Shown here piece after piece: positions 1 through 11,932 of a stretch of 64,000 nt of DNA; positions within the stretch are counted from its first letter, which is position 1; the number at the start of each line of letters is the position of its first letter. The DNA is from Maratus speciosus (lineage: Eukaryota > Arthropoda > Arachnida > Araneae > Salticidae): assembly GCA_963932465.1 (NCBI GenBank), contig OZ010789.1, forward strand, positions 592,359,581-592,423,580. Reading direction: 5' to 3'. A model generated the notes under the pieces. That model saw only the letters and a program-made list of their open reading frames with translations, was not told the origin of the DNA and made no database searches. Made by a program: the position numbers and the translations under genes.

Positions 1-224
1 GCGGCTTTGCTCGCGTAATAGTTGAAATATGCCAAGTGATATTTGCATGACTATTTTTTTATTAGAACACTTTTTGGAATAATTAAAAAATTACACATTA
101 AGCCACAGTTTGACTAAACTTCATTATAAAAGTGCAGTAGACAGAAATGAGATTTTAATTAATAAGAAGAACTAAACTAATTCCAAATAAATGATAATTT
201 AGAAAGTAAACTGAGACTTTTATG
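1..224. other. AT-rich stretch, nothing recognised
   Basis: No reading frame, repeat or RNA could be supported here. It leads into the first family A module. Confidence 0.6.
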
Positions 225-1980
225 CTTATTTCATACGCTCATTTCAGTATTTATTTGAAGATTTGAATTTTTTGGAAACCACCTTAATACATTTACGTCT
301 TAAAATTAACCATCATGTCAAATTCCAAGGTTCTTGTCTAACAGTCTACCACCTCTCTGGTGTTAGTGGCACCAACATAAAGTGCCGAAACAGAGCTGAA
401 AAAGAATGTCTCGAAAAATGTTGAAACAGAGACTGTCACCATTAATTTGCCAACATTAATCTTGTAATCGGTTGGTATTTCCTAATATATTATATAGAAA
501 ACGGAATTTAGATGTTTTTAAAGGCTTTCTTGTTGACACCGGCATAAAATATATCCTGTACAGGATCAGGGACTATCACTCTTTATTCGCAACCAATAAT
601 TTCTGTAATCGGTTTATTATTTCCTAAAATTCCATAGAAATTGTAATTTAGAACACTTTTAAAATGCTTTTCGGTCCTTCCCTTCGCTTCACTTCTTTTT
701 AATTTCGAATTTATTTTCGACTGTTCTTAGAGGACATTTATATTGAACGCTTTTCGCTCACTTCATCCTTTTAAATTTCGAATTTTCTTTCGACAATTCT
801 TAGAAAATATTTGAATCTTGGAAGTAATTATCATTCCAAATTTAAAATGTTAGACTCCCTCTTTAACGCAAAAAACGCAATTTAGAACATTTTTTGCTCC
901 TGTAACCCTCAGCTGGTTGTGACAACAACGTACAATATAGGCAATGTTGGAGCGGGGACTGTCACCATCAATTTGAAACAGTTACTTCTGAGATCGATTT
1001 ATATTTCCTGAGATTGCGTAGAAATCGCTATTTAGAACGTTTTTAGAACGCTTTTCGTTTATTTTCACCCCATTTAAATTTCAAATTTTTAAGAAACACT
1101 TTTCAGAGAGCATTTGCATCTCATAAGTAATTACAACGCCAAATGTCATGTTTCTAGGCCCTTCAGTAACACAAAAATCGCATTTTCGAACGGATTTTTG
1201 CTCCTGCAACCACTTTGGGAGCAATGGCACCGATATAAAATATAGCCTAAGTTGAAGCAATTGTTGTCACCCTCATTTTGACATCATTATTTTCGTTTGG
1301 CACTTCTTGAGATTGCGTAAAAATCGCCATTTAGAACGTTTATTAGAACGCTTTTTGCGCATTTTCACCACTTTTAAATTTCAATTTTTTAAGAACTGTT
1401 CTTACAGATCATTTATATCTAATAAGTAACTCCCATGCCAAATTCCATGTATCTGGGTCCTTCAGTAAAACTAAAAATCACAATTTCGAACGTTTATTTG
1501 CTCCTGCACCCCTTTTAGGGGTAGTGGAACTAACATAAAATGTAGCCTAGGTTGGAGCAAGAGTTGTCACCATCATTTTGACACCATTATTTTTATTATT
1601 AGTTTGGTACTTCCTGAAATTGCGTAGAAATCGCCATTTAGAAGTTTTTTTAGAACGCTTTTCGCGGATTTTCATCCCTTTTTAATTTCGATTTTTTTTA
1701 AGAAATGTCCTTAGATATCACTAGTATCTTATATGTAACTACCATTCCAAATTTCATGTTTCTAGGCCATTCAGTAACTAAAAAATCGCATTTTTAGAAC
1801 GTTTCTTGCTCCTGCACCTCCTTTTGGCCAGTGGCACGGACATAAGCTATAGCTTATGTTCTAAGTTGTACTAACACCATCATATTGGTATTCTTACTTT
1901 TCGAATCGGTTCGGTAGTTCAAGAGCTTACCTCCTACAAATAAAGAATTTTTACCTCTTTATAATATTAGTATAGATTGA
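225..1980 (+). repeat. Family A tandem modules (~300 bp), array 1
   Basis: Diverged head-to-tail modules recur with a period near 300 bp. The landmark TTGCTCCTG falls near 893, 1195, 1496 and 1804, and the landmark TTGCGTAGAAATCGC falls between them. Other shared words are TTCATGTTTCTAGGCCCTTC and AAAATATAGCCTA. The array ends in a distinctive tail, CTCTTTATAATATTAGTATA, at about 1956-1975. No coding frame survives across modules. The tail suggests this is one element with an internally reiterated body. The class is not recognised, though a non-autonomous element with a shared 3' terminus fits. Confidence 0.8.
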
Positions 1981-3515
1981 AACATGCACGGTACTATTTA
2001 AGTGTTAAATTTTTAGTGTATCAAAATCAAAATAATTTCTTTTATCGTAAACCCCAGTGACTAGGATTCCGTTTATAATTTCTAATTTAACATCCAAGTA
2101 GTTGACTGTATTCTTATTTTTACTTGTCTAATGGCACAAACATAAAATACCAATATTGAAATTGAGTCTGTCATCATTAATTTTCAAACATTAATTTTGA
2201 AATCGGTTTGGTATTTCCATAGAAAACGTATTTTAGAAAGATTTTAAAGGCTTTTTTAGAATGTTTTCATTCCTGCCAACCCTCCGCCTGATATTTCCTC
2301 AGATTGCGTAGAAATTTAGTACGTTTTTAGAACGCTTCTTGCACATTTTCACTTCTTTTAAAATTTGAAATTTTTAGAAACTGTTCTTAGAGAGCATTTA
2401 CATCATATAAATAATTCCCACGCCAAATTTCAAGTTGCTTTTCCAAGGAGTAGCACAAAAATCACAATTTAGATTTGTTTTTGCTCCTGCAATTGCAGGA
2501 ATTAGTAACACCGACATGAAATAGAGCCTATGTTGGAGAAAGAGCAGTCACCATCAATTTCCAATCATTACTTTTGAAATTAGTTTGGTACTTGCTGCGT
2601 TTGTTTTGAAATCGCCATTCGAACGTTTTTTAGATTGAGTTGCGCCCATTTTTCTCCTTTTAAATTTTCGAATTTTTTAAAGAAATGTTCTTAGAATCAT
2701 TTATATCTAATATGTGACTGCCATGCCAAATTAAGTGTGTCTAGACCCTTCAGTAACAGAAAAATGGCATTTTTAGGACGTTTTTTGCTCATGCATCCCT
2801 TTTGGAGACGTGGCACCGACAGAAAATAGAGTCAACCTTAGAACAATAGCTGTCACCATTATATTCACACCATTATTTTTGAAATCGGACCGGTACTTCC
2901 TGAGATTGTGTAGAAATCGCTATTTAGAACGATTTTTAGAAAGCTTTTCGCGCATTTAAACCCCTTTTAAGTTTCGATTTTTTTTTAGAAAATGTTCTTA
3001 GACATCTTAAATCTTATATGTAACTACCATACCAATTTTCATGTTTCTAGAGTCTTCAGTATCACAAATATCGCAATTTAGAACATTTGTTGCTCCTGCA
3101 AATCACAAGTGGTAGTGACACAGACAAAAAAATAGAGGCTATGTTAGAGAAAGGGCTGTCACCATTTACTTTCCAACCATTACTTTTGAAATCGGTTTAC
3201 TACTTACTGAGATTGCGGAGAAATTGCCATTTAGAACGCTTTTCGTGCATTATTACCTTTTAAATTTCGAATTTTCTAAGAAATGTTCTTAGAGATCATT
3301 TACATCTTATAAATATCTACGATGCCAAATTTCATGTTTCAAGGCCCTTCAGTAAGACAAAAGTCGCATTTTTAGTCATTTTTTGTTCCTGCACCCCGTT
3401 GGGGTAGCGGCACCGACATAAACTATAGTCTATGTTGGAGAAAATCCTGTCCTTATGATTTTGACACTATTGTTTTTGAAATCGGTTCGATACATCCTGA
3501 GATTACGTAGATATC

Positions 3516-3844
3516 ATATTAGAAGTAAATTTCCAACTGGGCGAAAAATGTCCGCACCAGGATTCGAACCCGTGACCCCCTGGCTGAAGCCGCCAGTGCT
3601 CTGCCATCTGAGCTATCCCGGACGATTCTGGTCGAACTCCTTCACCCAGCTAACCTTAATGATTACAGCATCTGGTCTGAAACCTGGTTCAGCTCAACAG
3701 AATAAATCACAGGTAATGGAACTCCAGAAATCGCTGGATACGAAATTACACTAGATCAATATTAACACAATTATTCTAATTGGTAAACAAATCATATTAG
3801 ACCATATTTTACCAATTAGAATAATTGTGTTAATATTGATCTAG
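3516..3844 (-). mobile_element. tRNA-containing SINE-like insertion with 12-bp TSD
   Basis: The 329-bp block is flanked by a perfect 12-bp direct repeat, TACGTAGATATC, at 3504-3515 and 3845-3856. It interrupts a family A module that otherwise reads straight through. It carries a minus-strand tRNA-like sequence near its left end. At its right end is a perfect 37-bp inverted repeat (3751-3787 with 3808-3844) around a 20-base loop. No poly-A tail is visible. The duplicated target is direct evidence of insertion. The SINE label is inferred from the pol III-type tRNA head and the size. The terminal hairpin is unusual for a SINE. Confidence 0.75.
3549..3623 (-). tRNA. tRNA-like sequence inside the insertion, probably not functional
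   Basis: On the minus strand a cloverleaf can be drawn. The acceptor GTCCGGG pairs with TGCGGAC at 6 of 7 positions. The D-arm is AGCTCAGATGGCAGAGC. The anticodon stem CTGGC/GCCAG is perfect, and the T-arm contains GGGTTCGAATCC. The anticodon loop reads GGCTTCA, so position 33 is G instead of the near-universal T, which argues against a working decoder. A run of T follows the 3' end and would serve as a pol III terminator. It is best read as a tRNA-derived promoter module; the tRNA of origin is unclear. Confidence 0.6.
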
Positions 3845-3968
3845 TACGTAGATATCGCCATTTGGAACGTTTTTTAGAACGCTGTTCGCGCATGTACGCC
3901 GCTTTTAAATTTCAGAATTTTTTTTCAAATGTTCTTAGATATAATTCATATTTAATAAAAAACTACTA

Positions 3969-5424
3969 CAGCTCATATTCAAAATATTAGAATAATTACT
4001 TTTTTTTTACAAATTGAAAATATCGTTTGGTAATTTAATGTCTTTTAATGCAAATATGCAAACGATATTTTAATTAAGAGCTTGATTAAACTTGTTTATT
4101 ATCATAAATTAATATCATTTTTGAAAAGATTAATTGAAAAAAAAAGATATTTTGAAAATTCAAAATATTAGAATATTTATTCAAGTGGTTCAAAATATTA
4201 GAATATTTCACATTAATTCTCCTTTAATTATCACCAATTCATAACTGGTGGCATCATTGATTAAATTCAGACAATGTTATATAAAATCAGTATTTTTTGC
4301 GGTTTGTTTGCTTTTGCGTCTTAAAATGGTTCGTGTGAGTGATATTCCTGAGTCTATTAAACTTTGTATTGTTGATTTGTATCAGCACGGTAAAAATCAA
4401 TGTTATATAGCGAATTATTTACATTGTTCGCAATAAAGCGTTAGTAAAATACTAACACAATATTAAAAAAAAAGGGGGGGAGATTTTAAAGTAATCGCCG
4501 AAATGGCGGCAGAAAATCAAAAACATCTGCTAAACCCCTCAACAAAACCCATCATGACTGCAAAACAAAAGCGTATAAGATTGAATTGGGGTAAATCAAG
4601 ACGTTTATGGAACGAAGAAGATTGGAAAAATATAGTATTTAGTGATGAGAGTATGTTTTGTGATTCATATGGTAATCAAGGTATTCGAATTTGGAGAATG
4701 AAGCAAGAAGCATTTGATAAAGAATGCCTTAAACATTCCGTAAAATTTGCTCCTAGTGTCATGGTTTGGGGTTGCATGATTGCAGAATGACCTGGAATGT
4801 TATGCATTGTCTACGAAAAGGTTAACTCTCAGATATATCAAGAAATTTTGGAATATTACATGATTCCATCATCAGAAGTTTTATCTGAAGATGATTTCAT
4901 CTTTCAACAAGATTTAGCGTAACCGAATACCTCGGAGTCAACTAATAATTGTTTCCTACAACGCAACATTAGTGTACTTCCTTGGCCACCAAACTCTCCA
5001 GACCTTAATCCCATCGAAAACTTATGGTGTATAATGAAGAAAAATCTCCAAGAAATTCCTCCTTCAACTAAAACTGAGTTAGTGGCAAGTATAAAGTCTA
5101 TTTGGGCTAATATTGATAGAAATGTTTGTAAACAATTTGTATATAGTATGCAAGATTGATTGTACGCTGTTATGAAAGCTAAAGAGGATGCTACAAAAGC
5201 GTAAAATAAAATATTCTAATATTTTGATGTGTTTCAGAAAGCTGTATACCTAATTTATTGTACTGTATTTTATATTTTGTAAATGTTAAAATCTTATCTA
5301 AACATTCCAGATTTAATTTATAAGAAATTTAATTGCATTTTCTTATTATCAAAAATAAATAAATGAAAAATATTTTTACCTTATTACTTTTTCTCAATTA
5401 TTCTAATATTTTGAATATGAGCTG
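3969..5424 (+). mobile_element. Tc1-type transposon, inactive, TA-flanked
   Basis: Terminal inverted repeats start CAGCTCATATTCAAAATATT (3969) and end in its complement (5424), flanked by TA on each side. The match extends about 28 bp through TTAGAATAATT. The 1456-bp length suits a Tc1 element. It encodes the broken DD34E transposase described below, and lies inside a family A module, where it disrupted the sequence ACTACTATGCC. Confidence 0.88.
4326..5204 (+). pseudogene. Tc1 transposase (DD34E) pseudogene
   Basis: One reading frame from ATG 4326 to TAA 5202-5204 holds the remains of a Tc1-family transposase. In order they are an N-terminal helix-turn-helix (SDIPESIKLCIVDLYQHGK), a first catalytic Asp in VFSDES, a second Asp in FQQD, and the third acid in PNSPDLNPIENLW. 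There are 34 residues between the second Asp and the Glu, as in classic Tc1 (DD34E). The frame is broken by internal stops, for example at 4434-4436, 4788-4790, after FQQDLA, and near 5157. The region between the helix-turn-helix and the catalytic core is shorter than normal. The protein cannot be made, so the element would depend on a transposase supplied in trans. Confidence 0.88.
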
Positions 5425-5662
5425 TATGCCAAATTTCATGTATCTAGGCCCTTCAGTAGCACAAAAGTTGCATTTTTAGAATTTTTTTTGCTCATATAAC
5501 ACCATTTGTGGTAGTGACATGGACGAAAGATAGCCTATGTTGAAACCGGGAGTAACACCGTTATTTTGATACCATCACTTTGGAAATCGGTCCGGTAGTT
5601 CTATAGATTACCTCCGACAAATAAACAAACAAACTTTACTTCTTTATAATGTTAGTATATAT

Positions 5663-5689
5663 AAATCTACAAAAAAATCATCTTTTCAA

Positions 5690-5735
<46 letters not shown>

Positions 5736-5958
5736 AAGCTAAGAAAAGATGAAAGTTGTGGCTTATATAACATTTTTCATAAAAAGATTTATCATTTGTA
5801 AGCCGTTCCAGTCTACCTGAAAGAGGCGCCCGCACAATGGATTTGCGAAAATATTCCACAACGGTAACACAGAAATTTGAATATTTTTTGCTCTTGCACT
5901 CTTTTCAATTTCAAATTCGTTAGAAACTTAGCCGCCTCTGGCGATGAGTTTGGTCTTC
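5663..5958. repeat. Poly-A run and degraded family A fragment
   Basis: A 44-base A run occupies 5691-5734. After it, sequence resembling a decayed family A module (TATTTTTTGCTCTTGCACTC near 5881) continues to about 5940. No gene is seen. Confidence 0.5.
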
Positions 5959-5959
5959 C

Positions 5960-6420
5960 TAAAATGTATACTAAGCACTGGATCATGATACTTTTATTTA
6001 TAGTTTAATGAACTTGCTTACCAAAATTTAAAAATTATGATACGGGAAATCAAGAACTCAGTACATTTATGTTAGCCGAGCACAGCATAATTTTTCAAAT
6101 TTTGTTTCCAACGCATTCATTCATATTGCATTCATTTTAATTAAAGTATAAACTTTACACTCATTTATTTCAAATATATAACTTTAATTTAAAACGCAAG
6201 CGTTTAAAATACACGCCTTTAATTTATTTCATTAAAACATTTCAGAAAAAACAGAAATAATAAATAATGCAATACATCATTTACTTTCATTATTAAAAAA
6301 ATTGTTTTTAATTTACCATTCGGAAAGTAAAAATTACTACTAGCGTGATAAAAAAAAAATGCTATTGGCGAGAGTTTCACCAGGCTAACACAGAAGAACA
6401 CTTTGTGATCATGTCAGCAT
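5960..6420 (+). repeat. Dispersed repeat B, copy 1
   Basis: This block shares ordered words with 41690-42750 and with 46245-46335. Examples are an ATCATG-ACTTTTATT-CATAAT-like start, a shared GAAATCAAGAACTC word, TTTATGTTAGC, and an end resembling TTTGTGATCATG. The copies are diverged. No coding capacity is evident in any of them. It may be a non-autonomous element; the class is unknown. Confidence 0.5.
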
Positions 6421-6565
6421 TTGTATGTTTTTTGTTATGTATTTTATATTTCTTGCCAAATACCGTTTAACCACAGCTGGGAACCATGGAACTATTTATA
6501 GAGAGGATCTGACATATCTTTTAAACAGTGAAGCTTCAACTGTAACCGATTTTTCAGGGGTTGAT

Positions 6566-6898
6566 TACCGCCGGTGGAAACTTACACCAGTAAATTTATA
6601 TTGAAATGGCCATCTTTTTTAAACACCTTATAATTGCAAAATTTCAGTCATAAATGATAGCAGAAACTTTCAGTTTTACTGGTGGCAATTTGTTTTGGCA
6701 ATAGTTAGGTCTTGCATTTCCGCCAGACTGTGACATCCAATAAAACAAATTGACTGTTTTACGAGGCAAACTGACCCATGTAAGAACTAATAGAAATTTT
6801 TACCATAATTGTGAGAAAATATTTCCCTGAATAAGACTTTTAAAATGATGAAATTTCCTATTCAGTTTTACTGGTGGGAAGATTGCCCCGGCGGTAAA
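6566..6898. repeat. Short inverted-repeat (MITE-like) unit
   Basis: The left end TTACCGCCGGTGGAAACTTA is mirrored at the right by a region ending CCCCGGCGGTAAA. Both ends carry a CACCAGTAA/TTTTACTGGTG partner. The arms are imperfect (about 35 bp) and a third related word, TTTTACTGGTGGCAATTTG, lies inside near 6676. No target duplication is clear. Confidence 0.4.
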
Positions 6899-7507
6899 CA
6901 GAAATTGTTCATCCGGATTTTATAAAAAGCAGCGGCCATCTTCTGACAACCTCCTCAGTTACTTCACTCGCAACTGGGGGACGAACACTATATGTGTCCT
7001 CCTCTTTATTCGTAACTCCATTCTGGGAAATTTTACACTTTCTTCTAACCACTAAAATTGCGCAGTATTTTTTTTTCTTATTTAATTATCTAAATCTCAC
7101 GTTTAAATAAAGCAAAAATATTAAAATTTTAGTGGCATTAAAAAAGCGTGAACGTTGGCAGCTATGGTTTAACTCCTGTTGTTATTTATGCCTCAAGTCG
7201 TTTGGTTATCAGTTCCAGTACGTTTGCTAATGCGAAGATTTTTAAGTCTGTTAATCGTGGGTCCATGTGCCAATGGGCATATTTAATTAATAGATTTGGA
7301 GCAATGGAGTGTTTCTTGTGAAAGCCTTTAACCCTTTGTAACTTAACAACCCCGATTTGAAAAATTCTTACACAGATATTAAAATGCAGCATTTTAAGCA
7401 TGGGGAAAAAAATCAGAACAGGAAAATAAAATTTTATTTGGAAAAATGCGTTTGTTGCATATCTGCAACATGGTGCCAACAGGCACAAGAACTGATTATT
7501 TAAAATT
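6899..7507. other. Unassigned AT-rich stretch
   Basis: It contains an open minus-strand frame of 100 codons (7186-7488) that I do not recognise. That frame lies directly downstream of the piggyBac relic on the same strand but does not resemble any piggyBac domain. I see no other supportable feature. Confidence 0.3.
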
Positions 7508-7680
7508 TTAATTTACACGAAAATTTTGGAAACAGTTGTTAGTTTTGTTGTAGCGAAGTCCCAAACCATATTTCTCACAAGCAGTTTGAGTAATGTTTTT
7601 ACAATCGGGGTATTTACAACGTATTCTTTTTTCTGCCCAATATGACCCGCGCCCAGTTTCGTCTAGATGCACTGTTTTGA
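7508..7680 (-). pseudogene. piggyBac transposase C-terminal zinc-finger relic
   Basis: The minus-strand frame ending at TAA 7508-7510 reads VHLDETGRGSYWAEKRIRC, then KYPDCKNITQTACEKYG, then LRYNKTNNCFQNFRVN. This matches the layout of the C-terminal cysteine-rich domain of piggyBac and PGBD proteins: an LD-x-GHW-like lead-in, a basic KRxRC block, paired cysteines, then an N-C-F-x-x-F-H-like ending. At least one expected zinc ligand is lost (Tyr in CEKYG where Cys is usual) and the terminal FH is FR. Only the last ~57 residues remain; the catalytic core is not found upstream. Family membership rests on pattern recognition. Confidence 0.55.
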
Positions 7681-8029
7681 TGGAATATATTGAGGAGGGG
7701 CTCTATATTTTTTTCTGTTGAATTCTTTTTTCTACGAGACCTTTCCCTTTTTTGCTAGCTTTGGACTTGTTTTTAATTTTACAGAGGGTGGTGGGAAATC
7801 CTTAACTTACTTTATAGCAATTAAATAATATAAAAACTGACTAATGTTTCCCCTTTTCAATAATTTAGCTCTTCTGAAAGAAATGGAACTTAAATAACCA
7901 TTAGAATGTATTTTCGATGCTTTTTTGATATTTTTAAAAAATCCATTACGAGAAGACATAGCGAGTTGTTGCAGACCTGAAACAAACAAATGTTTACGTT
8001 TATATTATACGTATTATAGATTTCCTAGC
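7681..8029. other. Region upstream of the piggyBac relic
   Basis: On the minus strand a lysine-rich stretch (for example NKSKASKKGKGLVEKRIQQ) precedes the zinc-finger relic. It could be the basic linker of the same dead transposase, but it is out of frame with the finger and interrupted by stops. A 60-codon minus-strand frame at 7807-7989 is not recognised. Confidence 0.3.
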
Positions 8030-8960
8030 TCAAAAATGGTCTTTAAATAAAGAATTTAAACTGACCTTTGTATGCAATATACTTGTAGACGCCTACAAAC
8101 TTTTTTAACTCCTATATTTCAAAACTTAATTCAGCAAAAATCAGATGTAGCTGATCAAGCGATAAATGAAACTTTGGCGCGAAAAAAAAAAAAAAAAATC
8201 AGTACATATTTCACTTAAAAGCCATATTTAAGCTATTTGCGTTCACGGTCAGTAACCAATACGAATTCTTCTGTGTAGCTCTGTATATGTTCTACAGTAT
8301 TTATGCACACAGAGTAATATGAAAAATTTAGTTAAACCTAATATCTCATATCACAACCAAAAATGCACTTCCAACAATCATTGCAAATATATAGCTAATT
8401 CGTAAGCAAATAGTGACCGAAATCTTTCGCGTGTTCCTGTAAATACCATGGATTTTCTATTATACAGGATGTAACTTGTAGTAATCTTCCGCTACGTATA
8501 TCAATTTCATTACATGTGAAACAGTTTAACTTAATTAAAATAAGCCGCAAATAATGCTTCCCCCTATTCCATTGCGGAACGGAATTCTTTTGTACGGCCC
8601 TGTAAATGAATAATATATATAAACTTTGCGCCGCATATTCTACAGAATAGTATTTTAGTGCACTTCATAAGTGCATACCAAGTCCATTATGTTCGAAAGT
8701 TTGTAACGTCATTAAAATGCATTTGAAAAATAAAATTCCCATTTGCCGTAATATAATAGAATACTTCTGACTGTTCCTGTAATTGAACTATACATCCGAG
8801 TTTCATAAAATTTGAAATTGTTCGAAAACTTCTGCAACAATTATAAATTTAAAATTTCAAAGCATTTGTTTGGAGAAGTTTTTGCGCTATTATACGCGTA
8901 CAGAGAGATAAACAGACGGACGGACGGACCAGACGACAAGTATGTGTGCTACGTATCTAT
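8030..8960 (+). repeat. Family C degenerate ~170-bp repeats with GACGGA microsatellite
   Basis: Diverged units are marked by CCTGTAA words near 8429, 8598 and 8771. Shared companions are AATTGAACTATACATCCGA, TTCATAAAATTTGAAAT and AATTATAAATTTAAAATTTC. The run ends in a GACGGACGGACGGAC microsatellite (about 8914-8930) followed by a GTGCTACGTATCTATA-like word. The same arrangement recurs at 36950-37350, which shows this is a family and not a chance match. No open frame is preserved. Confidence 0.6.
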
Positions 8961-8999
8961 ACAATTATGAACAGAACTAAAAAGGCTATTGGCAAAATT

Positions 9000-9255
9000 T
9001 ACTCCCTGCTAACATAAAAAATTAAAGTTCTTAGCGAACATTTACATCTTAAAGCTAAGAAACATCCGATTTTTAGGATTCTTCCCCATACGTATCACAC
9101 TAATAGCAATTTTAGAACCTTTGTAGCTTATGCACACATTCCAAGTAATGGTACAGGCGTAAAATATAGCCTGTGTTGGAGCATAGTCAATAACAATCAT
9201 TTTTGATAACTTTACTTTTCAAATTGGTTCGGTAGATCCCGAGTTACCTCTCCGT
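9000..9255 (+). repeat. Single 5'-truncated family A module
   Basis: The block has the family A order: a GTTCTTAG-like word, an ACATTTACATCTTA-like word, an AATTTTAGAAC-like word, AAAATATAGCCTGTGTTGGA, then TTCGGTAGATCCCGAGTTACC. It ends at the position of the family tail. This indicates a single-module copy. Confidence 0.55.
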
Positions 9256-11887
9256 ATTTTATTAATACATAGCCAAATGGTTTCTTGTGTTGATTCATAA
9301 CTCTATCGTTGTCCATGGTTTTTAATTTGTGTAAAAATCCCCTTCAACTCAATTCATTTTCAAAAGATTTGTTTACATTAGGCATAAAATTTTGAATGTC
9401 AATAACTCTTAATGCGCTCACGTAAAAAGGTACATTTTCTCTCAAAAATTATTATTTTTTAAAAAACTCTCTAAAAATGTAACTTTTATGCAGTTGTATT
9501 AAACAAAATAATCTTAAGGGAAAATATCTGACTGGTAAGTTGAACTCGTAAACGGCATTGTGCTATTATAATGTAGATAATACTCTTTCGTAGGCGATTT
9601 TATCGTTATTTGGCGTAATTTGTTAACTTAATAGTTAAATAATAGTTTTTTTTTTTTTTTTGCTTATTAAGGGCAGAAATTTATTTTTTTTACTGAATTT
9701 TATAAAAGCAGGTAGATTGTGCATGTAGAATTACCTGTCCAAAAATACATTCTATATTTGTTTCTGTCCATTTTTTAAGTCTCTAACTTATTTTAATTAA
9801 AAAAGGTTTGGCGAAAATTTAAGTGATGATGTTCAGTATCTCGAGGTTTTAAAATAAATCTGTATCTCTGCTTATAATTATCTAATTGAGGTGAGTTCGG
9901 TTTCAAATTAAATAATTTCTTCATTTGATTCTTTTAGTATTCGTTTAACTTTTCTGCGATGCTTGCGTCCTTTGATATTTGAAAATTTAAAATGATATGT
10001 TTGGTAGATTTAACATGGAGAAATAGTGTGCTGTATAATAAGCAGTACAGCCGTCGTTAGATTCTTGACGTTTGTTTGTTTTGCGGCATAATATTTTTTT
10101 TATAGCTTGGCTGGGCAGAACGAGAGCTCTACTTAATACACAATGACTGGATTCTCTGATATACAAAAATAAATAAAAATAAATTATCTTAAATTAAATA
10201 AGGCTTTGACAATTAATTGATAAGTGAAAAACAAGAAAATAATCATGAACAAAATCTTGTATAAAATCTTTTGAAGATTAAATATAAATTATACAATGAT
10301 ATTTGGTAGCAACATGAATAAATTAGTTTTTATTTTATAGTATAGCTAAACACTTATTCAAGTTCTAACCAGACGGCATTTTATACATTTAAATTACGGT
10401 AAGTTCAGAAATGAAATTTTTAATCATTCTTACTAAAATCTCTAAATGCAAGGTATGTATAAAGTAATATTTACAGATTTATTCTGCAGCCATTTTGTCC
10501 TTTTTAAGAAAATGTATTCATTTACAGATGTTAGTCCTTTTCTACATGAGGAAGTAATTTATTTGGCATAAGAATAGCAAAATTCATAGTAAACGTTAAT
10601 AGAATTCAGAATAAAATTTATAGACTTACTCATTAAGTTTGCAATACATTTTCTAGAATGTCACTGTCATTATTGAAAATATGGATGATGAAAGAAATAG
10701 CACCACAGAAAATTCAGATTACACTATCGTGATAATGTTAATAAATAAGAATTTCTGGGAAGGGAGAATTTTAATACCAGTTTCATTTATACTTTATTAT
10801 TATGAAATACTACATTAGTTGAAATCGAAATATTTACGATTAATAAAATATAACATGTAACATGGTACAGATAAAGAAATAAATTATTTTTATTGTATAT
10901 ATTGTCGTTTGTTGAAGTAAAAAAAAATAATATATTATTTATATAAGTGTAAACATTAAATGTAACTCTTCAGTAATCATTCTGGATTACATATGTACAA
11001 AACTATATTAACACATTTTAGCCGCAAGCGCCTTAAGCTACACACAGATCTTCGGATGTGATTTTTGAAAATTTCTGAAAATTCCCCTTTATATAATTTC
11101 TTTATGATGAATTTAATTTAAAACATAGAAAATCTGTAAATATTTTGGCAATTACACAGAAATATTTTTAAAAATTGAAAATAGTCAAAATTGTATAAAA
11201 ATGACATTTCCGCAAAACATAATAACTAAAAAACAAACAAATCTATTGGAGTTTTGTTAATTGCATAATAAAGGAATTTCTATAGGAATTAGAATATTCG
11301 CATTATAATAGTATCATATATCTTAGATGCTGTAGCAGTTAAAGTACTGATTAAATGAAAAAAAATGCAAAATTCCTTGCAACTTCGTTAAAGGTTGAAT
11401 AGTCTAAAACAATAAACTCCATCGTAATCAACATAGCTTCTTTTTAAGTGCTTATTTGTTTTTCTGTTACAGGTAAGATTACATATTTTTCATAACTATA
11501 TTGTGGCAATAGTCACATTTCGTTGAAGTTGAATGTTTCTGAATTACCTTTGAATAAATATACATTTTTCTTATAATAAATTATATGTTATTTTATAAAT
11601 AATATAGATAAATGCTAAGGTATCCAAAAAGCATTGTAATTCGTGTTTGTCTGTTACATTACCACTTCTTTAATCTTAATTATTCACAGTAAATGATTTA
11701 TTTATAATAATTGTATTAATTTATCTTATAATATCATTTACTAACTGTAACCATCTTTTAATTACCTAATTATTATTTTTTAAATGAGGTAATTTTTTCC
11801 TCAGTGGCTGTTAGTCATTTACGATGGAATTGCCCCAGTATAAATATAAAACTAGTTTATATATTGTCATCAGTGCAGTCTATTCTC

Positions 11888-11932
<45 letters not shown>

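Larger units (their letters stand above)
2030..5662 (+). repeat. Family A tandem modules, array 2, with two insertions
   Basis: A second run of the ~300-bp modules lies downstream of array 1 in the same orientation. TTGCTCCTG-like landmarks fall near 2473, 2783, 3089, 3383 and 5487. The array ends with nearly the same tail as array 1, TCTTTATAATGTTAGTATA, at about 5641-5659. One module is split by a tRNA-bearing insertion (3516-3844) and the next by a Tc1 element (3969-5424). Removing both restores a continuous module, so the array is older than both insertions. Confidence 0.78.

Noticed and set aside
3549..3623. Functional tRNA gene
   Set aside because: The anticodon loop lacks the conserved T33 and the sequence lies inside a TSD-flanked insertion.
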